Shown in pieces: positions 1 to 11,402 of a DNA stretch of 64,000 bases. This DNA is from Dreissena polymorpha. Taxonomy: Eukaryota > Mollusca > Bivalvia > Myida > Dreissenidae. The position numbers were made by a program, and so were the translations under genes. The stretch lies in NCBI RefSeq assembly GCF_020536995.1, contig NC_068364.1, forward strand, positions 48,112,374 to 48,176,373, read 5' to 3'. The stretch's first letter is position 1; the number at the start of each line of letters is the position of its first letter. Below the pieces are notes generated by a model. That model searched no databases. It saw nothing but the letters and a program-made list of their open reading frames with translations, and was not told where the DNA came from.

Positions 1-99
1 GTGTTGTAAGCCAATTTAAAAACGGAACGTTTTATGGAACACCCGTGGCGGGCGTTGGGCTATGGGCTCAATAACTTAAACAATTTTAAACATATGGGC

Positions 100-355
100 T
101 GTGCTTTATGAAAAGGGGCTTTAATGTATGTGCGTTGAGTGTTGTCCCAGAATAGCCTGTGCGGTCCGCAAAGGCAAATCAAGGACGACAGTTTACGCCT
201 TTATGATATTTTTTGTTTACACAGATTCTCTTCTCAGCAAAAATCTAGTTTAGGCGGAAAGTGTCGTCCCTAATTAGCCTGTGAGGACTGCACAGGCTAA
301 TCTGGGACGACACTTTACGCACATGCAATTAACCCTTTTTTCACAGAGCACGGCT
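100..355. repeat. R1 palindromic dispersed repeat, copy 1
   Basis: Two hairpin-forming arms (about 145-205 and 258-325) are each built on AGTGTCGTCCC / TTAGCCTGTG and their complements. A spacer containing TTCTCTTCTCAGCAAAAATC separates them. The whole unit is bounded by TTAATGTATGTGCG and CGCACATGCAATTAA, so the ends are inverted repeats. No coding capacity. The same layout recurs at 17706-17956, 23185-23423, 25735-25942, 43826-44255 and 51563-51795. It looks like a non-autonomous DNA element (MITE-like), but no parent transposase is visible here. Confidence 0.85.
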
Positions 356-2130
356 CGTATCATCAAAACCTACCTAACTTGAAACCGTTTATACATGATC
401 ATCATCAAACTTGGTGATCGTGTTTGTAAGCATATTATCACGGCCTAGTTCGTAAGCCAGCTAGAGAGTTTGATGCACTTTTTAATTATTGCCTTTCACT
501 GATACAATTACAAAATGTACTTTTTTCGCTCTCTTACACGAACAGTTTTAATCGGTTTATCTTGGAACTTTGTTGTGATGTGTGTGGTCAAACAATCTTT
601 ACCAAGTTCGATAATCAGACGTATCGTGCATCTTGATTATGGCCCTTGCAGTATTAATAATGGTCAACTAAACCCTGTCCGACGTTTAACTCAATTAGTT
701 TTAATCGTTGCCCCCTTATAATTGTTAACATTGTTGTTGTTGTTTTTTTGCTTAAAAACTTAGCCAAGTATGATAACCAGCCAGATTGCCCGAGGCACTT
801 CTAAAGAATCGTCATTGAATAATCTGCGATTATATAAATGAATGTTGTCCGCTATCTTATTCAAATAGTTTAATTTTTATAATAATCAAACTTGATCAAT
901 TTTGCCCATGTGTTTAAACGTCGCATTTTTTACTATTTAAAACTCTTGTTGACTATGATATTGTGACTCAAATTACTAATATATACATGTATTCATCATC
1001 ATCTTATTATGATGGATGGTACTTAACAAAACGAACAATAATATTTCAACCAAACAGTCAGTAACTGACGTATCGTTCCTATTATTTGAAAGATCGTTAT
1101 TTAAAAAATAATTCGAGGCCGATGCACACTCTAGAAATTTGATGTTAAACGCATAGACCTATAAAATGTTTGTATTCTATAGGTCTTTGCTAAACGTTAC
1201 AACAGAACAATTTAATGGAACATTATACGATTTTGTCGAATATTTATAAATTTATATAAAATATGTAAAAAAAACTTATTATTTTTATATTTCAATATGA
1301 ATTAAAATAAAAGTTAAGAAGAACATGTGTCGAAAAAATGCGAAATAAGCCAGATATTTAATTCTGAAATCGAAAATGTCTAGACTCAGAGTCGAATTCG
1401 CCAGCATGTATATCATGTATGTACGATGTGAATCTAAATTAAGTTGTACGGATTATTTAAATTTCCTGCAACGATATCTATACAAACGACACACGAACAA
1501 TAACTCCGATCCTAATAAAAAGACGAATGCTTCGGTTATTGTAGGAAAATATGTACGAAATATCTTCGTCACAATCGGCTTGGGGCGCTTAATTGTCTTT
1601 GCTGCATTTTATGAAATTCGTCTTCAATGTATAATTAAGTCTTGCCTGCTTTGTGTTATTGTTACATATTTTTATCACATTATTACAATTTATTACTTAT
1701 AAAAAAGCGTATAATCTCCCTTTAAGGTTGTATCACGCGGTATAACAATTGATTAACATATGTTGTCATAGAAAAACTGATAGAGTAAGGGCAACTGATG
1801 AAAACAATGGCATTTGTATAATTTGATAATGGATTATTCAAACAGTTTCGAAACAAAATATGTATACTATTGTTGTTTTTAAAATTCACACATATGATGG
1901 TTGTTATTGTTGGATGTTCAAATGGTAATTAAAACTGGGAAATAAAACTTCATATTACAACATATGATGCATGTTCAGTTTCATGATTAATTAGTTAACG
2001 GAGGAAACACTAAACTTCGACTTATGTTAATCAATTGTTGAACAGCATCTGCAAAAACATTCTTGAGTAAACCAGAGAAACGTACAGAAATAACGGATAC
2101 CTAACCCATGTCATGTAACAGTTTTTGACG
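356..2130. other. AT-rich stretch without a recognised gene
   Basis: Only short, compositionally biased open frames occur and none carries a recognisable domain. One small inverted repeat is visible (GACCTATA at 1156-1163, TATAGGTC at 1178-1185). Nothing else can be supported. Confidence 0.6.
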
Positions 2131-2178
2131 TACACTATATGTTATCTGGTTTATTTTACAACTTCAGATGTAACCAAA

Positions 2179-2574
2179 ATGTCATCGGTTTCATTTACAT
2201 CTTTTGTACTCTAACTGTCATCGGTTTCATTTACATCTTTTGTACTCTAAATGTCATAGGTTTCAAGTACATCTTTTGTACTCTAAATACAATCGGTTTC
2301 ATTTACATCTATTGTTCCCTAAATGTCATCGGTATCATTTACATCTTTTGTACTCTAAATGTCATCGGTTTCATTTACATATTTTGTACTCTAAATGTCA
2401 ACGGTTTTATTTACATCTTTTGTTCTCTAATTGTCATCGGTTTCATTTACATTTGTTGTGCTCTAAATGTCATCGGTTTCATTTACACCTTTTGTACTCT
2501 AAATGGCATCGGTTTAATTGACATCTTTTGTACTCTAAACGTCCTCGGTTTCATTTACATCTTTTGGCGCACCG
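2179..2574. repeat. 36-bp minisatellite, about 11 copies
   Basis: The unit begins ATGTCATCGGTTTCATTTAC and ends TTTTGTACTCTAA. Because 36 is a multiple of three and the unit lacks a stop in two frames, the array produces a 198-codon plus-strand open frame with a 12-residue periodicity (VIGFIYIFCTLN-like). I read this as a by-product of the repeat, not a protein gene: there is no domain, no splice context, and substitutions fall evenly over codon positions. Confidence 0.95.
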
Positions 2575-2649
2575 TGCATGCCATTGGTGTTATATGCATT
2601 TCTAGATTTAACAAACATTCGTTGTATTCTGTCAACATTTATAAGCGTA

Positions 2650-3330
2650 ACACACGAATCATTCATTCTATCTATACAGGGTGTAGGATTAACGAGGTTC
2701 ACATGGGGTTTACACACGGGTTGGACAGAATGTAAGCACTTTATTTTTGCAAATATCTCAAGTTATTGAAATATATTTTTGCAAAAATATTTAGTGCATA
2801 AAATAATTTTTTTCTTGCAGTTTGTGTCGAGTTCTTAAGATTTAAGAATGAATCCTTGCATACGTCAGAAATCGGTGCCAAAATTTAATGTTGCGTGCAG
2901 CATAATCATTTACATGAATGTTGTACACACAGAATTTCTGGACGTTTGGCCAAGGACGCAGGCTTATTAAATAAAGTAATTCTGAATTTTTTAACATTGC
3001 AATAAACAGCAAACTGTCCTTGATGCACTTGTTGAAATCCATCAGAAAATATGATTTAAAAAGATATTTGTAAAATGTACCATTTACGGTTTGTTTACAT
3101 CCATTTACGTTTAATTGGTAACCCCGCAAAGGCACGTTGATCCTGCGCCCTGTATATACATTATACACATAACATGCGTGTGACTCGTTCTGGCTTTTAT
3201 TGATATCCATTTTATTACTGAATTTCCTGGCAATTTTATTCATAGATGTAGCATACATTCATTCGGTTCTGTCTTCATTTATATATGTTACACAATGGTG
3301 AATCATTCTATCCATATATAAACAATAACA
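2650..3330. other. Unclassified region with weak inverted similarity
   Basis: A segment around 2675-2720 (TATACAGGGTGTAGGATTAACG-like) is weakly repeated in inverted orientation around 3125-3165. This suggests an old, decayed palindromic element. No gene is recognisable. Confidence 0.3.
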
Positions 3331-3484
3331 TCCGATGGGCTGGTTCTGTCTTTTATTTACAGACGTATCATTTGGGAAAATTGTGAATGCTTCGGAAGCA
3401 CGACGTAGTTCTCATAAGCTGACCGAAGCGTTCGCGAAGCCAAGATCGCGTTCGCTCGTACATATTCGGAAATCGTCGCGGGAA

Positions 3485-3690
3485 AATACACATGGAATAT
3501 ATTTTCACACAAAAACTAAAAACGAGCATTTTGTATCTCGTTAAATCTATGTGACCAGACCTTACCCAGCATTTAAATTTTCGCTTTTGCTCATAAGGAA
3601 CACTGATTTTTTTATGGGTAAACTTTATACTCACTATTTTACGAAATGTTCGTTGATTTTGAGTATTCATGTGGATTTTATGCGGGCGAC
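3485..3690. repeat. Half copy of palindromic element P
   Basis: The segment from AACGAGCATTTTGTATCT through GGAACACTGATTTTTTTATG to GTTGATTTTGAGTA matches, in order, the right arm of the full palindrome at 40326-40757. The mirror-image left arm is missing here, so this is a one-armed or truncated copy. The overlapping open frames have no domain support. Confidence 0.65.
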
Positions 3691-4173
3691 TAATTATGTT
3701 GATGTTTACCCGCAAGTACATGTAAATAATGCAAAATGTCATGAAATTTAATTAATAATTCTAGTAATTTGAACAAATATCGTCATATACGTTACAGCTA
3801 GAAAATAAACGGTGGCACTATCAACATTAAGTAATTAAAAAAAACTCATAAAAATCAAACTCCTTTCAAATCTACTGGTTTATTGGTTTTTATCTTTCCT
3901 TATTATAATTAGATACTTTTCAGAAAGACAAAACTTATATTTTAGTAACTTTCCTATGTCAATAATCAGCTTAACAAAACGATTAAATGATAAACTACAT
4001 ACTAATTAAATAATCATATTTGCCTAAAAGGCGTCAACCTCGACAGATAAACTAGAACAAACATTGATAAACACGTCTGTAAATAGTCAGCGGAACTCAG
4101 CTTGTAACGTTTATATAAAGTGACAGTTGAAACCCTGCAATTCCTCTTGCGTTTCGAAACAAAAAAAGAGTGG

Positions 4174-4290
4174 ATATTTGTTGGATTCGGTGGAATATCG
4201 ATTGTATTTCACGAGTTATAATAGAAAATAGCTATTTTCTATGATCACGAGTGAATTAAAATCGACATTCCACCGAATCCAATAAATATT
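4174..4290. repeat. Long near-perfect hairpin
   Basis: Arms of about 55 bp fold around AGAAAATAGCTATTTTCT at about 4223-4240. The outer arms read TTGGATTCGGTGGAAT and ATTCCACCGAATCCAA. This looks like a miniature inverted-repeat element; no target duplication was identified. Confidence 0.8.
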
Positions 4291-4384
4291 ATTTTTATTG
4301 TATGTTTTTTTCACCGTTTAGATTCTATTAAGATTCTATTCTACATTGTAGGGCCTAGAAGAGTTTAACCGGAGAATTTCGCTT

Positions 4385-4505
4385 GTATAATGACGTCATT
4401 TCGACAAAAACGACGTCATTTCACAGTAAAACAGTGAAAAATATCGATATTTTTCACTGTATGAAACAGTGAAATATCAGTCTTATTTCACTGATATTTC
4501 TCTAT
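4385..4505. repeat. Cluster of short palindromes with two TGACGTCA-type motifs
   Basis: It contains CGACGTCATTTC / TGACGTCATTTC twice (about 4390 and 4410). A 28-bp palindrome at about 4433-4460 folds on ATATCGATAT with CAGTGAAA/TTTCACTG arms, and a further AGTGAAATATCAGT hairpin follows. It may be the end of a decayed MITE. The CRE-like motifs are probably incidental to the repeat. Confidence 0.55.
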
Positions 4506-4816
4506 AAACCACCGGAAATCATAAAATAAATCCTATTACATTATGTTTGACTACACCAAATAGATACCTCAGACTTATATCCAAAATGGTTACACAATGA
4601 GTACTGTAAATCGTTCAAATAGAACAGGCGGCGGAGTGGCTTTAAACTTGCCGGACTGGGGTTACTGTACGAAAAGTGTCAAGTAGTAATACCCGGACAT
4701 TTAAACATGGTATATGGCAACTGATTCTCAAAAACATTACAATTAATGTAATTGGCGTTTACAGGCCACAATAATTAGGGACTGAACTTCAATTTTTAAC
4801 AGAATTATTCTAATTC

Positions 4817-5026
4817 ATGGAGGAAATTGTTCCCAACTATTCAAATCTTATGATTCTTGGAGATTTCAACTTGCATGTCAACAAAACTAACAGTGTTGTG
4901 ACTGAATTTAAGAATGCTCTTGTAGCAATGGGTTTGGAACAACATGTTAATTTCAGCACACACACAGAGGGAAATACACTTGACCTAGTAATCTCTGAGG
5001 CTACAAATGGTATTGAAATCAATTAA
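4817..5026 (+). pseudogene. LINE endonuclease (EEP family) fragment
   Basis: The 68-residue fragment contains MILGDFNLHV, the conserved D-N pair of apurinic-like LINE endonucleases (ILGDFN), and downstream GNTLDLVIS, matching the usual T-LDLV motif. After the stop at 5024 the same frame continues with PFFSDHCVV (the SDH catalytic motif), which confirms that the stop is a disabling mutation inside the domain. The N-terminal third of the domain is absent or unrecognisable. Confidence 0.85.
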
Positions 5027-5741
5027 TGTGAACCAGGCCCTTTCTTTTCGGACCATTGTGTAGTTAAAGTCGTTACCAAAGTACAAAAAGAAAATATTAA
5101 GAGTCAAACAATAAAATTTCGAAATTTTAAAAACATAGACCACTCAGCATTTACTAACGACCTCCATGAAATGTCAATTACAGCAGACAAAGTAGATACT
5201 TTTGTAGAGCAATTTGAAGATGAAATCTGAAGAATTCTTTATAAACACGCTCCATACATTGAGAAAAACAAAATTTGTCGTGCACCAAAACCATGGTTTA
5301 ATGAAAACATTTTTGAACTAAAACGCAAAACACCCAAACTGGAACGCATGTGGACAAAATACAAACAACCCAACCAATATGAACTTTTCAAAAATGGCAG
5401 AAATAAATACACTTTTGAGTTGAATGCAGAGAGGCAACGATCGCTTAGTCAAAAAGTAATTGATTTTCACGGAGATTCTAAAAAACTCTACAAGTTTGTA
5501 TCAGAATTAACAGGAAAAATACTGATAACCCTACGCCGGAAGGTGAAAGCGACACCGCGATAACTAAATATTTTGCCGATCACTTCCTGGATAAAATTAA
5601 CAAAATTCGAGATGCCCTTGCAAGTTTCGAAAAATTCACACCCGATCACAAGGAAGTACCATGTTTCGGTATGTTCGAGAAGCTAAACCAAGATAAAGTG
5701 AAAACGATCATCTTCAAACAAAATTATGCGAACTAGATGCA

Positions 5742-7195
5742 ATGCCAACAAGAGTACTAAAATCATTTTTAAACGAGTTACTACCGTTCGTGACAAAATT
5801 GGTTAATCTCTTTCTGAGTCAAGGAGTTTTTCCTTCAAAATTTAAACAGGTAATAGCAAGACCACTTCTTAAGAAAATTGGACTAGACTTGAGTTATGCC
5901 AACTATAGACCAGTGAGCAACTTATCATTTCTATCGAAAGCGATTGAAAAAGCTGCTCTGTTTAGACTCAATATACACGTAAATGAAAACAATCTCCTTC
6001 CAAAAAATCAGTCAGCCTACAGACAATTCCATTCTTGTGAATCTGCTTTACTTAGACTAGTCAATGATATACTCGAAGGTATGGAGGAACAAGAGGTTAC
6101 AGCACTTATCGCCATTAATTTGAGTGCTGCCTTCGATACAGTCGATCATGACATTCTACTAGACGTGTTGTAAAAACAAAACGGTGCATGTGGCACGGCA
6201 TTAAACTGGATAAACTCGTATCTTTGTCCAAGAAGCTGTCGCATATTTGTTATTTCAGCTTTATTGGCGGCACGTTCTTTGGAGTGTAGTGTCCCCCAGC
6301 CCCCAGGGTAGTTGTCTTGGTCCATGGCCCTACCTGACGTACGCTGGAACACTGTTTGATGTCGTTTCTCCCTCTATCACAGTCTGCGGTTTTTCAGACG
6401 ACCACACCGCAAACAAGCGATTCAAACTTACATCTTCTTCTGTTGAAAGAACCGCCATTCAAGAACTTGAAAGTTGTGCACTCGTTATTAACAACTGGAT
6501 GAACGAGAATAAACTGAAAATGAACGAATCAAAAACGGAATTCATCATGTTCGGTAGTAGACCCCAATTAAATAAATGTCAATCTAAAGAAATAGATATT
6601 GCTGGTGACACTGTTAAAGCAGAAAAATGCATACGGTATTTGGGTGCATATTTAGACGAAACACTAAATTTTAAAGAACACATCAAAATTAAGTGCCGTA
6701 CAGCCATGTACAACTACCTTAAAACCAAAAACATAAGGAAAAACTTAACAAAAGAAGCAACAGAAATACTCGTTTTGTCTTTGGTAATATCCCGTCTGGA
6801 CTATTGTAATCTCATCTTGTATGGAACAGCTCAATGCGAAATAAACAAAATGCAACGTATCCAAAACATGTGTGCCAAATTGGTACTCGGCCGACAGAAA
6901 TGTGACAGTTCAAAAGATGCCTTGTATGAACTACACTGGCTACCAGTAAAGGCTAGGATAACATTCAAATTACTGACCTTTATGTATATTTGTTCTGTTG
7001 GTCACGCGCCAAAATACCTTACAGAACTTTTTAAAAGAAAAAGTACCAGCACGTAACCTACGATCTACCGTCTCGTATGACGGATGTTATGATGTGAAAC
7101 GCACAATGAGAAAAACATTCATGGACAGGAGTTTCGGAGTTGTTGGTCCGAAACTGTGGAATGACCTACAAGCATTCGGACTTCTGTCTCAATAG
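5742..7195 (+). pseudogene. LINE reverse transcriptase and C-terminal region
   Basis: The first block (5742-6173) has ARPLLKK, NYRPVSNLSFLSKAIEK, NQSAYR and INLSAAFDTVDHDILL, which are RT motifs 0-3/A with the catalytic D in AAFDTVDH. The second block (6247-7056) has GFSDDHT (motif C, normally YADD), the MNENKLKMNESKTEFIMFG palm/thumb motif, and SRLDYCNLILYG...RIQNMCAKLVLG...LHWLPVKARITFK, characteristic of CR1/L2-like LINEs. The end, RSFGVVGPKLWNDL (about 7125-7170), lies in a different frame. At least two frame changes separate these parts, so no functional enzyme can be made. Confidence 0.9.
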
Positions 7196-7454
7196 ACATT
7201 TTCAAAAGGAATTTGAAAACATTTCTTTTCAGAGACTTTTACAACCTATTTTAATTTGAATACCTGTGATTTCAATACAAATCGATGCTCAGTTGTATGG
7301 GCTTATTTGTCCAACAACCATGACTCAGGGGACTAAGAAATTAAAGAATTGTGCGGGCTTCTTTGCTCGAAAAGGATATTTATTTTACAAGTGACCGGTA
7401 ACCCAAAATCATTAGGGCTTCTTTGCTCAATGATTGAATGACATCATCCAGCGG

Positions 7455-7572
7455 TCTTTTAGTCACACTTAGCCCCTCTAATTGTGTCTTATAGTCACAC
7501 TAGAATTTTAACCTTCCAGTATTGTCTTGCAGTCACACTTGGTCAGTCTATTTGTGACTTGTAGTCACAATA
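7455..7572. repeat. Short imperfect repeats AGTCACACT
   Basis: Four copies of TCTTNNAGTCACACT-like sequence, spaced about 31-39 bp, follow the LINE. They could be part of a LINE 3' untranslated tail or an unrelated minisatellite. Confidence 0.5.
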
Positions 7573-7639
7573 GTTCAAATAAGGTTAAAACCCAAAAGAA
7601 GTGTCCGTAAGGGTGACAGGTGACCGGTAGCTGTGGGAT

Positions 7640-9550
7640 TCGACAACAAGAGTGCAGAAATATCCTTTCACGTTTACTTTCAGTTAATGAATAACAGTAT
7701 CGTTGCCAAAACTTTGCTCATAATATCATTATAATTATTGTCTTAACCCTAGTTATATCAATTTATTACATAATATTTTATTTTTCCTGTGTTTTAATAT
7801 CGTAGCCTGTATTGTTTTATTGCTTAAGTTTCTTACAGCATTTTTATTTATATCACACGTTTTTAGATTATTAATCCTTTAATTAATGCTGCATAAAAGT
7901 ACCAATCACTCTTGTTTTTATCATTTGTATGTATATTTATATGTTTTGTACAACGCCATTGAATATAATTATATAAATAGGCGTGTCATCAAATTAGCAA
8001 GTTTCAAGTTACTATTAAGGCAATAAATGAAACGTGGTAAGCTTTTGATGTTTTATGATTACGGTATGGATTCTTGTTAATTCCATTCTGATTTCGCAGA
8101 ATGAAACTTTCAAATACTGGTCTTGCTATGGGAATGCCCCTTCAGCAAATCGTTCAGTGGTGTAATGGATATGGTGTAACTGTAAACAAAATTAGTTGTT
8201 TATATATAAATTTGTATTTTATCAGTTTATTTATAAATTATTCGTAATCTGAATATAATGTTTATTTTTACATATATTTTACATTTTAGAGGAAACATCT
8301 TGATTGTTTTTGCAAAACAAGCGCACAATGATTTATACAAGGGAGCTAATTCATAACAAAAAAAGTAGTTGCAGTCGTTTCAGGTATAGCCTGGTTTATT
8401 ATTATTCTTATATATATAACGTCACTTTTAAAACGACGATATTAAGTAAATAGTTGTTTCTTAAACATAATATTCCGTATTTCCTTCTTTTTCGTAAATT
8501 GATATTACTATGATGTTGTAATGAGTAAAACGACTTACAAGTACTAATAAGTAACTATGATATTTGCAATTCATACCGAGGGACACAACTCTTCGTATGA
8601 ACGAAAAGAACATTCACCGCCCTTTCATACACACACACACACGCTCATTTAATCCATATCTTTGCGTTTGCATACTAAACGTTAACAACCATAGTTTATA
8701 TCAAAATAACGAATAAAATTGTATATTTGAATGACAGCTGATTCATAGTTGGTATTTAAGTTTTGCTAACTACGACTTTACTAAACTTTCATTAATTGTA
8801 TAATTCTTACATGTTTGCATTATGTTTGAGCCCAACTTTCACCGGCGTATCCATGCATGATACATATAGTGACTGTTCTGTCCGTCCGTTCTTCCGTCCT
8901 TCAGTCCGTGACAGGTAAAGAAGAGTTGTATGTTTCTTTTCTCAATTTGTTGAATCATGGGGATTGTATGATATTATCTCCCCTGTTGATAATGAACTAG
9001 TTTATAGTGCAGATAGTTTTGTTGAATTCTATGTCAACAAATTTAAACTGCGTTAACTCTCTTTCCAGTAACGTTTTCTTTCTTTTTGTACATGTATTTA
9101 TAAATAGCCGGTATAAAACCTGTCCTAATGTACATGTATTTATACTGTCTCTCGTTCTTTGTCCATGTTTTTACAGTTGATAGGTGATACGCATTGAGCC
9201 GCGAACACCTTCGACTTATTGATTTATATGCCAGCTGTAATTGGTAAACTTCTTATTACTTTTTTTTGCTTCGTTGTGTAATTGTATAAAGTACATATTT
9301 TTTGACTGTATATAATAACTAATTGTTTAAGTTTATTTAATTTAAACCTCAAAATGTGTCGTCTGTTGTACAGATTTAATACTTTATTTAACGTTCATTT
9401 GTCTGTTGTAGGTAAACCGCGCTTCATTGTGCGCTGTGTCGAGTCGTTGTCGGTTTAGGTGTTTTTAATATGTTTACGGTTTTATTTTAGACATGTAGTG
9501 TAATTTAAGCTGATATTTTCTTTGCTGCTGTTCTTTTCTTTCTGCTTTCA
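7640..9550. other. AT-rich stretch without a recognised gene
   Basis: It holds a short CA run (about 8629-8643), a GTCC-rich run typical of bivalve dispersed repeats (about 8878-8915), a doubled TGTACATGTATTTATA (about 9087 and 9130), and a hairpin-bearing segment at about 8083-8130 that resembles 11539-11590. No gene is supported. Confidence 0.5.
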
Positions 9551-10362
9551 GGATGACGATAGCCGACCGGTTTGCGTGTAGGACACCGGGGTTGTCATCC
9601 TGCGGGCAGAAGGGAGATAATTGTTGTATTGTATTGTATTATATGTGTTGTCTTTCTTTGTGTATTTGTATATTGTATATGCCATCATCCTTTTTCATGG
9701 TCGTTTCTATATAGGTTCCATTTCAGTCACGTTTTCATACTATTTTATGTAACCCAGTAGATCTATTGAGATTCATCTCATTTCATGCTTTTGATTTCAG
9801 TATCACTCATACTTCATCACTATGTATTTGCGCAATACCATTGCCTCATAATCACTCATGTCGGTTATATAGAGCGACGTACTAACTTTTCTGTTATCAG
9901 CGAATTATTTTTAACATTTAATAAGTGTCATTTATTAATAATTTCACTGTTTTTACATGTCACGTGCACCAGGCTGTGCTCGGTCTCGGGGCCTGAAGGG
10001 TGGTTGTGGTTTTTCCACCACGATCTCGCTTAGTCTACCCAGCTCCGCCGTAGACTACGGAAGTCCGCGGACGGTTGGTGGTTTTTTCCAGATAGGTAGG
10101 CCCGAGCCACGTCATTCGAGAGATGCCACCACCTGTTGGCGCTTCCCTTTTACTGTTTATTTATTTTCATATTTTATATTACTTGTTATTTTTCACTGAT
10201 TTTTAAGGACGTGACATTTACTTCAAAAACGTTCTATTATTTCACTTATCATATATTCATTGATTTACTTACTGTATCCGATTTCATTTAAGTTATTGCA
10301 AGACTGTGATATATTTATACATGTGATATTGTGTGATTGTTTAACACCTATGATAGATATTA

Positions 10363-10465
10363 TACGTGCAGACGTGAAAGACTGTAAAATGCTATACGTG
10401 CAGACGTGAAAGACTGAAGTTTTTTAGTGCCTTTAATTATTATTACGTGCAGACGTCAAAGACTG
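10363..10465 (+). repeat. Three copies of a 22-bp repeat
   Basis: TACGTGCAGACGTGAAAGAC-type units start at 10363, 10395 and 10444. The third has one change (GACGTC). They lie just upstream of the hairpin at 10525. Confidence 0.85.
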
Positions 10466-10524
10466 TAATTTTACATCCTTGTTTAAGTCTTGTGTACATT
10501 TCAATTTAGTTTCTTTATCGGGTC

Positions 10525-10561
10525 CTGGGCAGCTTTACTGCCCAGATTACGTTTCAATAAA
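10525..10561 (+). terminator. Hairpin followed by AATAAA
   Basis: A perfect 8-bp stem (CTGGGCAG 10525-10532, CTGCCCAG 10538-10545) closes a five-base loop CTTTA. AATAAA follows at 10556-10561. This arrangement would suit an RNA 3' end on the plus strand. Whether it is a gene or a retroelement end is unknown. Confidence 0.5.
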
Positions 10562-10902
10562 TAAAGTATTATGAAAAGGAAAAAAATGTATGTTTCTTTA
10601 GGCAACAACATCGACTGCAAAAAAGTTTTACAACTCCAAAAATGCGGAAAGTGTCATTTATGCTTAAGGGGGAACACTACAGTTTTTCAACAATTGGCTA
10701 CTGGCTGCCGGGGTGGGGGTACTGTCCGTCCTCACAGCTGAAACAACGTCTACACCTGAAATCATACACAAAATTTCTTCAGTATTGTTGGGGGTATGTC
10801 TTCCAAAAAATACATGGATAGCCATGGTGCACCAACTTGCTCTATATTTTTATCATGGAAAATCAGCCAATTTTGGGGTCTGAATGTCACCTGTTGGGGC
10901 GG

Positions 10903-10972
10903 ACATTTCCGTGATTTTCAAAACAAATTTACCACTAACATTTCCGTGATTTTCAAAACAAATTTACCACTA
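10903..10972. repeat. 35-bp tandem duplication
   Basis: ACATTTCCGTGATTTTCAAA...CCACTA occurs twice back to back (10903-10937 and 10938-10972), essentially identical, implying a recent duplication. The 115-codon open frame across it is not recognised as a gene. Confidence 0.9.
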
Positions 10973-11346
10973 AATTGCAAATGCAAGTTCCTTAAACACT
11001 TTCTGTTTTACTGCATCACTAACCAGATATTTGACCGACCCCGAAGAATCCTAAGGTCATCCACGTGGTTTTTCACAGAAATTCAGTTGAGTGGAGGCAA
11101 ATTTAAAATTCATGCAAAATTAACCTTCGGAGCTAGAAACTAGCATGTACGTATTTTATGACCTTGGCAGCCCAGCAGAGACACTGGCTATGCACTGGAC
11201 ACATTTCATTTTCGAAATCACTAAGCATGCATTTCAAACCACCACCACTCAAATCTGATACTTTAAACTTGTAAAACACTAGTATTGCTGCTCAGTTTCA
11301 CTGTATCCCTATTTATTATAAATAAATCCCCTGCCAATTCGACACT

Positions 11347-11402
11347 AAGGCTCAAAGCTGTATAGTGCTACCTAACCTGTGCTGACTGCACAGGCTAATC
11401 GA
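11347..11402. repeat. Fragment of R1 palindromic repeat
   Basis: ACCTGTGCTGACTGCACAGG with flanking CTAATC matches one R1 arm. The remainder is missing. Confidence 0.6.

Larger units (their letters stand above)
4620..7260 (+). mobile_element. Damaged non-LTR retrotransposon (LINE), CR1/L2/Jockey-like
   Basis: Endonuclease-domain remains are followed by a reverse transcriptase and the typical C-terminal region, in the expected order. The 5' part of the endonuclease is missing, so the copy is 5'-truncated. The reading frame is interrupted several times: in-frame stops at 5024 and 5228, and a frame change between about 6170 and 6250 and again near 7060-7190. The region after 7195 still encodes an IDIFKRNLKTFLFRDF-like tail in another frame. 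The YxDD box reads FSDD. CR1/L2-type LINEs reverse-transcribe their RNA at a nicked target. This copy is dead. No clear poly-A or microsatellite tail was found, so the 3' limit is approximate. Confidence 0.9.
9550..10570 (+). other. Unclassified segment with a 3'-end-like terminus
   Basis: Moderately GC-rich patches (9550-9615 and 9957-10145) sit in AT-rich DNA. The segment ends with three copies of a 22-bp repeat, a perfect hairpin and an AATAAA signal. This looks like the 3' untranslated end of a transcript or retroelement, but I recognise no coding domain in it. Confidence 0.35.

Noticed and set aside
2139-2735. 198-codon frame with VIGFIYIFCTLN periodicity as a membrane protein
   Set aside because: Entirely generated by the 36-bp repeat. 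No conserved flank.
10796-11143. 115-codon open frame as a gene
   Set aside because: Contains a recent 35-bp direct duplication, no domain, and is AT-rich with no coding signature.
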